DNA from: Tannerella sp.
Lineage (GTDB): Bacteria > Bacteroidota > Bacteroidia > Bacteroidales > Tannerellaceae
Direction: 5' to 3'
DNA length: 9,188 bases
NCBI GenBank assembly: GCA_031288935.1
Contig: JAITQL010000003.1
Coordinates: 1 to 9,188, forward strand
The translations under genes and the position numbers were made by a program. This document shows, piece after piece, positions 1 through 5,386 of this stretch. Each line of letters opens with the position of its first letter. Position 1 is the first letter of the stretch. Under the pieces are notes generated by a model. It ran no database searches and was not told the origin of the DNA. It saw only the letters and a list, made by a program, of their open reading frames with translations.

Positions 1-158
1 CCGGCGGGAAAATTCGCCGCCGTCTTGCGAAGCACCTGCGCGCCCTTGATGAAAACCGTTACTTCCGCGACTTCCGTCTTGAGTTCAATATCCTTTTTTT
101 CCTGTGCGGCAAGCGGCAATCAAAGCCACGCGAGCCAGAAAAACAAACTTCTTTTCAT
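1..158 (-). pseudogene. 5' end of a MuiA-like (DUF4140/DUF4139) exported protein gene, interrupted by an in-frame TGA; truncated by the window edge
   Basis: Reading the minus strand from the ATG at 158-156 gives a 12-residue start (MKRSLFFWLAWL), a TGA at 122-120, and then in the same frame LPLAAQEKKDIELKTEV, followed by a stretch containing VTVFIKGAQVLRK. The part after the stop resembles the N-terminal DUF4140 domain of the mucoidy-inhibitor MuiA family, whose members share a 'VTVFxxGAQVxR' segment; the function of this family is poorly known. The hydrophobic core and the A-A-Q cleavage region of a signal peptide lie on both sides of the TGA, so the stop falls inside what would be one continuous signal peptide. 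The only nearby alternative start, TTG at 119-117, would leave no signal peptide. TGA is the terminating codon of three other genes here and Trp is encoded by TGG, so recoding is unlikely. This could be a young pseudogene or a sequencing/assembly error. The rest of the gene is outside the window. Confidence 0.6.
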
Positions 159-188
159 GATCTATTCCATTTTAAATATTATAGATGA

Positions 189-196
189 CAAATATA
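189..196 (-). promoter_or_regulatory. -7 promoter box of the MuiA-like gene
   Basis: On the minus strand this reads TATATTTG, an exact match to the Bacteroidota sigma-ABfr -7 consensus TAnnTTTG, 30 nt upstream of the ATG at 158. A TTG at 221-219 lies 22 nt further upstream and could be a weak -33 element. The leader between the box and the ATG is very AT-rich, as is usual in this phylum. Confidence 0.6.
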
Positions 197-322
197 GGAA
201 AAAAAATCCGACCCGCCGCAAGTGCGCTCGACAGAGGCGTTTTGCCCTTTCGTGCGGGTTTTACCTGTCACTTTAACAGACAAAAGTTTCTGTGGGTGTA
301 TTTCCGCATGTTCACAAGAATG

Positions 323-338
323 TTATGGATGTCCATAA
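323..338. promoter_or_regulatory. 16-bp perfect dyad, possible operator
   Basis: The sequence is TTATGGA-TG-TCCATAA: two 7-nt arms that are exact reverse complements around a 2-nt spacer. The spacing is too short for a good RNA hairpin but suits a site for a dimeric DNA-binding protein. It lies about 100 bp upstream of the parC -7 box and about 130 bp upstream of the divergent one, outside both predicted transcripts. No regulator gene is visible in the window, so the binding protein is unknown. Confidence 0.35.
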
Positions 339-347
339 GCCGCATTG

Positions 348-382
348 CCGCTATCCGGGAAGAATGTCCCGGACGTTAGCGG
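348..382. repeat. Strong bulged stem-loop upstream of parC
   Basis: The left arm CCGCTA-TCCGGGA (348-360) pairs with TCCCGGA (367-373) and, after a 3-nt bulge cgt (374-376), with TAGCGG (377-382). This gives 13 base pairs with a 6-nt loop, agaatg. No T-run follows, so it is not a standard intrinsic terminator, and no plus-strand gene to the left would need one. It lies upstream of both predicted transcription starts, so either it acts as DNA or an unpredicted transcript covers it. Confidence 0.5.
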
Positions 383-439
383 AACGCGCGAGTTCGGTGT
401 TTGTCTCGAGCCGGGAGGGGATATAAACGATTTTTTTTG

Positions 440-447
440 TACTTTTG
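440..447 (+). promoter_or_regulatory. -7 promoter box of the parC operon
   Basis: TACTTTTG matches the Bacteroidota -7 consensus TAnnTTTG exactly. It ends 30 nt before the ATG at 478, and the A-rich leader between them has no clear Shine-Dalgarno site. I see no TTTG at the proper -33 spacing; the nearest one (400-403) is too far upstream. The box decides the parC start: an in-frame TTG at 445 lies inside the box and would not be within the transcript. Confidence 0.7.
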
Positions 448-477
448 CGGCATTTGAAAAAGTTCAAACATCAAGAT

Positions 478-3165
478 ATGACACCAGAAGATATAATAGA
501 ACAGGAAGATTACGAAGATATTCCACCGGAAAATCAGGCAGATACGTTATTCGAGGAGGAAGGGGGCGGCGAGTTGCTGCCCCCTTCCGGATACAAGGTG
601 CCGGCAAGCGGAAGCGATGCGATTCACCACTTGCCGGGGATGTACCAGAGCTGGTTTCTGGATTATGCCTCGTATGTCATCCTTGAGCGTGCCGTGCCGC
701 ACATCAACGACGGACTGAAACCGGTGCAGCGACGGATCCTGCACTCCATGAAACGGCTGGACGACGGACGTTACAACAAAGTGGCCAATATCATCGGACA
801 TACCATGCAGTTTCATCCGCATGGCGACGCTTCCATCGGCGATGCGCTGGTGCAGCTGGGGCAAAAGGACTTGCTGATCGACTGCCAGGGTAACTGGGGC
901 AATATCCTGACGGGCGACGGCGCCGCAGCGCCCCGGTACATCGAAGCCAGGCTGTCCGCGTTTGCTCTCGAAACCGTCTTCAATCCCAAGACGACGCAAT
1001 GGAAACTCTCCTACGACGGTCGCAACAGGGAACCGGTCAGCCTGCCGGTCAAGTTTCCGCTTCTCCTGGCGCAGGGCGTGGAGGGCATTGCGGTGGGGCT
1101 TTCTTCCAAAATCCTGCCGCACAATTTCTGCGAACTGATCGATGCCTCCATCGCTTACCTGAAAGGCGAACCGTTTGCGCTTTATCCCGACTTCCAGACC
1201 GGCGGCTCCATCGACGTCTCGCGCTATAACGACGGCGAACGGGGCGGATCGGTAAAGGTGCGTGCCAAAATCAACAAGGCTGACAACAAGACGCTTGTCA
1301 TTAACGAGATCCCTTTTGGACGGAATACCTCGACGTTGATCGACTCCATCCTGAAAGCCAACGACAAGGGGAAAATCAAAATACGGAAAATCGACGACAA
1401 CACGGCCAGAGATGCGGAAATCCTGATTCATCTGGCGCCGGGCGTATCGTCCGACAAGACGATCGACGCGCTCTATGCGTTCTCCGATTGCGAAATCAGC
1501 ATCTCGCCGAATTGCTGCGTGATCGAAAACAACCGGCCATATTTCCTGAACGTAAGCGCCGTGCTCCGACATTCCACCGACCTGACGCTCGTTATGCTGC
1601 GTACCGAACTCGAAATCTGGAAAGCCGAACAGGAGGAAGCCCTCTTTTATGCTTCGCTCGAACGGATCTTCATCGAGGAACGCATCTACAAGGACAGGGA
1701 GTTTGAAACGGCCGGCGACATGGACCAGGCGGCGGCTCATATCGAACTGCGTCTGCAACCGTTCGCCGGGCAGCTGATCCGCGAAATCACCCGCGACGAC
1801 ATCCTCCGGCTGATGGAAATCAAGATGGGACGTATCCTGAAATTCAACGCCGACAAAAGCGACGAGGCCATCGCCCGGTTCAAACAGGAAATCGCACTTA
1901 CCGAATGCCATCTGGCTAACATCGTCGGCTATACCGTCGACTGGTTCGCCATGCTCAGGGAAAAGTACGGCGCCGGCTATTCGCGCCGGACGGAAATCCG
2001 CAGCTTCGATACCATCGAGGCAACAACCGTCGTCGAAGCCAATGAAAAGCTGTACATCAACCGCGAGGAAGGCTTCATCGGCACCGGCCTCAAAAAAGAC
2101 GAACTGGTTTGCAGCTGTTCCGACATCGACGACCTCATCCTTTTCTACCGCGACGGTACCTACAAGGTGATCCGCGTGAGCGAGAAGGTGTTTGTCGGGA
2201 AAAACGTGATTTACGTCAATGTCTTCAAACGCAACGACAGCCGTACGATTTATAATGTAGTGTATCGCGACGGACGGGCAGGCAGCAACTACATCAAGCG
2301 CTTTGCCGTCACCGGCGTCACCCGCGACAAGGAATATGCCGTCACCAGGGGCACGGAAGGATCGCGCATCCTCTACTTCAGCGCCAACCCGAACGGCGAA
2401 GCCGAAACCGTGAAAGTGATCCTGAAACCGAAGCTGCGCCAGAAAACGATGACTTTTGAAAAGGACTTCAGCGAAATCCTGATCAAGGGACGCGCCTCGA
2501 TGGGAAATATCCTCACCAAGTCCGAAATACACAAGGTGACACTGAAACAGAAAGGCAACTCTACGCTGGGGGGGCGCATGGTCTGGTTCGACCGCGACGT
2601 ACTGCGGCTCAACTACGACGGGCGCGGCGAGGAACTCGGCGAATTTCAGAGCGACGACCTCATCCTGGTCATTCTCAAGAACGGCGATTTCCGCACCACC
2701 AGTTTCGACCTGAGCAATCACTACGAAGACGCGATCCTGGTGATCGAACGCTTTGACAGCCGGAAAATATGGACGGCCGCGCTCTACGATGCCGAACAGA
2801 AATACGCCTACCTGAAACGGTTTCCGCTGGAGGCAACGAATAAAAAGCAGACTTTCCTGGGCGATCATCCCGAAAATGTGTTATATTTGCTGACCGACGA
2901 AGCCTGTCCGCGCATCGAAGTGGTGTTTGGCGGCAACGACGCATTCCGCAGCCCCCTGGTGCTCGATGCCGAAGAGTTTATCGGCATAAAGAGCTTCAAG
3001 GCGAAAGGCAAACGGATGACGATATTCGAAATCGCGACCGTCAATGAACTGGAACCCGTACGTTTCCCCGTGGAAAATGTTCCCGAAAACGTGACGGGGA
3101 TCGTGGATGAAGAAGGCGGAGAGGAAGACTCCGGACAAATGAACTTGTTTGATAATGACGTATGA
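478..3165 (+). CDS. parC: DNA topoisomerase IV subunit A (Bacteroidota-type ParC)
   Basis: ParC is the breakage-reunion subunit of topoisomerase IV, a cytoplasmic type IIA enzyme that works with ParE to decatenate daughter chromosomes and relax supercoils. From ATG 478 the product is 895 aa. An acidic N-terminal tail (about 1-48) precedes the breakage-reunion domain (about 50-500), which starts with LDYASYVILERAVP and DGLKPVQRRIL. The catalytic Arg-Tyr pair is R153-Y154 in APRYIEARLS. The quinolone-determining segment reads HGDASIGD (115-122). The C-terminal beta-pinwheel (about 520-865) has a GyrA-box-like KGRASMGN (670-677) but no full gyrase-type QRRGGKG box, which favours ParC over GyrA. 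An acidic tail ends in QMNLFDNDV. ATG 478 is preferred to the upstream TTG 445 because the latter overlaps the -7 box. The stop overlaps the next ATG (ATGA), so this is the first gene of an operon. parE is not in the window. Confidence 0.93.
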   Translation: MTPEDIIEQEDYEDIPPENQADTLFEEEGGGELLPPSGYKVPASGSDAIHHLPGMYQSWFLDYASYVILERAVPHINDGLKPVQRRILHSMKRLDDGRYNKVANIIGHTMQFHPHGDASIGDALVQLGQKDLLIDCQGNWGNILTGDGAAAPRYIEARLSAFALETVFNPKTTQWKLSYDGRNREPVSLPVKFPLLLAQGVEGIAVGLSSKILPHNFCELIDASIAYLKGEPFALYPDFQTGGSIDVSRYNDGERGGSVKVRAKINKADNKTLVINEIPFGRNTSTLIDSILKANDKGKIKIRKIDDNTARDAEILIHLAPGVSSDKTIDALYAFSDCEISISPNCCVIENNRPYFLNVSAVLRHSTDLTLVMLRTELEIWKAEQEEALFYASLERIFIEERIYKDREFETAGDMDQAAAHIELRLQPFAGQLIREITRDDILRLMEIKMGRILKFNADKSDEAIARFKQEIALTECHLANIVGYTVDWFAMLREKYGAGYSRRTEIRSFDTIEATTVVEANEKLYINREEGFIGTGLKKDELVCSCSDIDDLILFYRDGTYKVIRVSEKVFVGKNVIYVNVFKRNDSRTIYNVVYRDGRAGSNYIKRFAVTGVTRDKEYAVTRGTEGSRILYFSANPNGEAETVKVILKPKLRQKTMTFEKDFSEILIKGRASMGNILTKSEIHKVTLKQKGNSTLGGRMVWFDRDVLRLNYDGRGEELGEFQSDDLILVILKNGDFRTTSFDLSNHYEDAILVIERFDSRKIWTAALYDAEQKYAYLKRFPLEATNKKQTFLGDHPENVLYLLTDEACPRIEVVFGGNDAFRSPLVLDAEEFIGIKSFKAKGKRMTIFEIATVNELEPVRFPVENVPENVTGIVDEEGGEEDSGQMNLFDNDV

Positions 3166-4025
3166 AAAAAAGACTGATACTTCTTGCAGGGCTATGCTGG
3201 CTGACCGGGTCGCCGGCGGCTCAGAACAATGACGGCGACGTGTCGCCCCCCTTTTCCGTGAATGAAGGAACCATGATCGGTCTGGGCGGCTATCACATCG
3301 GGAATTCCTACCTGTCGCCCTCCACCGATCCGACAACCAGCTACACCGGTACCGGCCTGCGCGTCATCAACGAACGGATGAAGCTGCTGAATCCGCATCT
3401 CTCCTCGCAGCAGATTCTGCACGTCGACTTCTCCCTGACGCGGAACCCGGCCATCACCATCAGCGCCATATCGGGCATCATCGACTATACGTACACCTTT
3501 CACTTCCGCTACTACCCCTCCGAAAGGCTGAAACTGCTTGCCGGGCCGTCCCTGCGGGGCATGTTCGGCTTTATCTACAACACGCAGGCGGCCAACAACC
3601 CCACGGCGCTCAATGCGGACATCGACCTGAACCTCTCGGTTGGCGCCCTCTACACCCTCTGGCTGCGCAACTGGCCGCTGACGTTTCGCTGTCAGGCCGA
3701 CGCGCCCTTTGCCGGAGTCCTTTTCGCGCCCGACTTCGGACAGTCGTATTATGAAATCTTCGGACTGGGAAACATGACGGACGTGGTGCGGTTCGGTTCG
3801 CTGCACAACAAGCAGGCCCTGCGCAGCTACCTGACCGTAGACCTCCCCGTGGCCGGCTTCACCGTGCGTACGGGATATGTAAACAACCTCTACTATACGG
3901 ATATAAACAACATTAAGACGCATCATGTTTCGCACAGTTTCATGATCGGACTGGTAAAGGAATTTGTCTCCTTCAGCGGAAAGCGGTTGAAGAAAAGACA
4001 TTTGTATCAAAGTGCATATTATTGA
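3162..4025 (+). CDS. DUF3316-like exported protein, probable outer-membrane beta-barrel
   Basis: The 287-aa product starts with a typical signal peptide (MKKRLILLAGLCWL; cleavage likely after A20, before QNNDG), so it is exported. The mature part has alternating hydrophobic/polar stretches rich in aromatic residues and Gly, for example YTYTFHFRYYPSERLKLLAG and HSFMIGLVKEFVSF. This fits an outer-membrane beta-barrel whose last strand ends in Phe, followed by a basic tail (GKRLKKRHLYQSAYY). The segment with SYLSP, then YTGTGLRVINERM (about residues 47-69), is what leads me to the DUF3316 family of Bacteroidales; this is from memory of the family, not a search. The family has no established function. 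The ATG overlaps the parC TGA by 4 nt, so translation is probably coupled. There is no catalytic motif, and a substrate cannot be named. Confidence 0.7.
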   Translation: MKKRLILLAGLCWLTGSPAAQNNDGDVSPPFSVNEGTMIGLGGYHIGNSYLSPSTDPTTSYTGTGLRVINERMKLLNPHLSSQQILHVDFSLTRNPAITISAISGIIDYTYTFHFRYYPSERLKLLAGPSLRGMFGFIYNTQAANNPTALNADIDLNLSVGALYTLWLRNWPLTFRCQADAPFAGVLFAPDFGQSYYEIFGLGNMTDVVRFGSLHNKQALRSYLTVDLPVAGFTVRTGYVNNLYYTDINNIKTHHVSHSFMIGLVKEFVSFSGKRLKKRHLYQSAYY

Positions 4026-4032
4026 TCAGGCT

Positions 4033-5127
4033 ATGAAAGCGAACAGAAACAAACCGACTGTTTTCTCACGAACGGAGAAACGAAAAACCTCCTCCCTGAC
4101 CGGCGGCGCGGGAAGAGCCGCCTTTTTGCTGATCCTCCTCTGCCTCGCGCTCACAGGCTGCCGGAAGGAAAGCCTGTACGCCACCGATCCGCGTTCCAAC
4201 TTCGAGGCCTTGTGGAAGATACTGGACGAGCATTACTGCTTTTTTGAATACAAGGATGTGGACTGGGACGAAGTCTACCGGACGTACAGCGCCCAGCTGT
4301 CCGACACGCTGAACCGCTACCAGCTCTTCGAGTTTCTGGGCAACATGCTCTCCGAACTCAAGGACGGCCACACGAACCTCGTGTCCTCCTTCAACATGGC
4401 GCGCTACTGGGCGTGGTACGAAAACTATCCGCCGAATTTCAACTACGAAATCCAGAAAAACTACCTGGGCACCGACTATCTCATCTCCGGCGGAATCAGG
4501 TACGTCCGTCTGCCGGGCACCGACGTGGGATACCTCTACTACGGCAGTTTCTCGAACACGGTGAAGGAATCGGGACTCGATGAAATATTCATGTATTTCA
4601 AGGACTGCCGCGGACTGATCATCGACGTGCGCGACAACGGCGGCGGTTCGCTCAGCTACTCCGACCGCATCGCCTCCCGTTTCCTGGAAGAAAAAGTCAC
4701 CGTCGGATACATCCGCCACAAGACCGGTCCGGGGCACGACGATTTCTCCGACCTCTATCCCATCGAGCTGAAACCCTCCGAACGGGCACGCTGGCTGCGT
4801 CCCGTCGCGGTGCTGACCAACCGGCACAGCTACAGTGCAACGAACGATTTCGTGAACAAGATGAAAATCCTGCCCCGGGTCGCCATCATCGGCGACCGCA
4901 CGGGCGGCGGCAGTGGCCTGCCCTTTAACTCCGAGCTTCCCAACGGCTGGATCGTGCGGTTTTCCGCCTCCCCCATCCTCGACGTAAACAAAGAGATCAC
5001 GGAAAGCGGAATCGAGCCGGATTTGAAAGTAGACATGACGGCCGAAGACACGGCCAAAGGCCGGGACACCCTGATCGAGGAAGCCGTAACATGGATCCAC
5101 GCCCAGACCCGGCAGCCGGCCCCCTGA
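4033..5127 (+). CDS. S41-family peptidase lipoprotein (tricorn/C-terminal-processing protease-like, no PDZ domain)
   Basis: The 364-aa product is a predicted lipoprotein: a basic N-region, a hydrophobic core and lipobox LTGC with Cys43 as the lipidation site. Residues 50-120 match the small N-terminal domain that precedes S41 domains in Bacteroidota and end in LKDGHTNL (His113). The S41 core follows: LIIDVRDNGGG (195-205), the nucleophile region HSYSATNDF with Ser268 as the likely catalytic Ser, GDRTGGGSG (287-295) and ESGIEPD (324-330). Where Prc-type proteases carry the catalytic Lys, this protein has Gly. It therefore probably uses the tricorn-like Ser/His/Glu arrangement of S41, with His113, Ser268 and perhaps Glu324 or Glu328 (inference). 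No PDZ domain is present, and the length suits a compact S41 enzyme. ATG 4033 is chosen, 7 nt after the previous stop; GTG 4012 would overlap that gene and only lengthen the N-region. It is the last gene of the parC unit. The substrate is unknown. Confidence 0.85.
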   Translation: MKANRNKPTVFSRTEKRKTSSLTGGAGRAAFLLILLCLALTGCRKESLYATDPRSNFEALWKILDEHYCFFEYKDVDWDEVYRTYSAQLSDTLNRYQLFEFLGNMLSELKDGHTNLVSSFNMARYWAWYENYPPNFNYEIQKNYLGTDYLISGGIRYVRLPGTDVGYLYYGSFSNTVKESGLDEIFMYFKDCRGLIIDVRDNGGGSLSYSDRIASRFLEEKVTVGYIRHKTGPGHDDFSDLYPIELKPSERARWLRPVAVLTNRHSYSATNDFVNKMKILPRVAIIGDRTGGGSGLPFNSELPNGWIVRFSASPILDVNKEITESGIEPDLKVDMTAEDTAKGRDTLIEEAVTWIHAQTRQPAP

Positions 5128-5182
5128 AACCGCCTCCGCCCATTCACAGAATAGTCGCTGTTATCCGGGTCTTCTTTTTTTT
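5105..5182 (+). terminator. Intrinsic terminator candidate of the parC operon, overlapping the end of the S41 gene
   Basis: AGACCCGG (5105-5112, inside the last codons of the protease gene) is the exact reverse complement of CCGGGTCT (5165-5172). Two bases later comes a run of eight T (5175-5182). The 52-nt loop is long but contains smaller pairings such as ACAG/CTGT (5146-5149 with 5158-5161), so a branched structure is possible. The stop codon of the protease lies in the loop. The 8-bp GC-rich stem plus T8 is good evidence; the large loop lowers confidence. Confidence 0.5.
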
Positions 5183-5200
5183 GCCCTTTTGTTTTGAACA

Positions 5201-5270
5201 CGATTTCCGGGATTTCAGGATGAACAGGATTTCGTCGCTGTTGTCGGAGCATCCTGTCAATCATTTGGGG
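5201..5270. repeat. Degenerate AGGAT-type intergenic repeat with an inverted partner
   Basis: The left part has three spaced units, GGGATTTC, AGGATGAAC and AGGATTTCG (about 5208-5233). The right part starts with ATCCTGTCAATCAT (5251-5264). ACAGGAT (5224-5230) and ATCCTGT (5251-5257) are exact reverse complements around a 20-nt loop, with weaker pairing outside. The wording (AGGATGAACAGGATT, ATCCTGTCAAT) resembles short dispersed repeats that I recall from between genes in Bacteroidota and other phyla. That it is dispersed in this genome cannot be shown from one copy. Confidence 0.45.
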
Positions 5271-5313
5271 CAGTAAAAGCACGGCGAATGATAAATCCGT
5301 ATACCCCAATCTG

Positions 5314-5367
5314 CCGAATTACAAATCAGGCAGGACATGACAATATACCGCAAGTTTCCTGATTCGG
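5314..5367. terminator. Weak inverted repeat after the glycosidase gene, possible terminator or stabilising hairpin
   Basis: AATCAGG (5324-5330) pairs exactly with CCTGATT (5358-5364) around a 27-nt loop, and CCG (5314-5316) can pair with CGG (5365-5367) across a bulge. It lies just after the minus-strand stop at 5387. No T-run follows on the minus strand, so it does not meet the usual intrinsic-terminator pattern, and it could be chance. Confidence 0.2.
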
Positions 5368-5386
5368 TGCTTTCGGCGCAGATACG

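Larger units (their letters stand above)
159..477. other. Divergent intergenic region between the MuiA-like gene and parC
   Basis: No convincing gene lies here. The ends nearest both genes are AT-rich and each carries a Bacteroidota -7 box pointing outward (189-196 minus, 440-447 plus). The middle, about 320-385, holds two separate inverted repeats. A 64-codon plus-strand frame from ATG 185 overlaps the minus promoter and has no recognisable protein features, so I do not call it. Confidence 0.6.

Noticed and set aside
120..122. TGA read as tryptophan (alternative genetic code)
   Set aside because: TGA terminates parC, the barrel gene and the S41 gene in this window, and TGG is used throughout for Trp, so a code change is not supported.
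185..379. 64-codon plus-strand frame in the divergent spacer
   Set aside because: It overlaps the minus-strand promoter, has no promoter of its own and covers the dyad and the hairpin. It shows no protein-like features.
445..477. TTG 445 as the start of parC
   Set aside because: The TTG is part of the -7 box TACTTTTG, so it would lie upstream of the transcription start. ATG 478 has a normal A-rich leader.
547..2868. Long minus-strand open frame (773 codons) opposite parC
   Set aside because: It is a mirror of parC codon bias. The translation is low in complexity, rich in V, F, D, G and R, and shows no family motif or initiation context, while the plus-strand frame is an unmistakable ParC.
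3192..4010. Minus-strand frames opposite the DUF3316-like gene and the S41 gene (also 4066-5100)
   Set aside because: They are shadows caused by the GC-rich third positions of the real genes; neither has a promoter box or protein motif.
4012..4032. GTG 4012 as the start of the S41 gene
   Set aside because: It would overlap the end of the preceding gene and only lengthen an already long basic N-region. ATG 4033 sits 7 nt after the stop and fits a coupled start.
5251..5310. TTGGGG / CCCCAA inverted pair as a mobile-element end or attachment site
   Set aside because: It is only 6 bp with a 33-nt gap, and there is no integrase, transposase or target duplication nearby.
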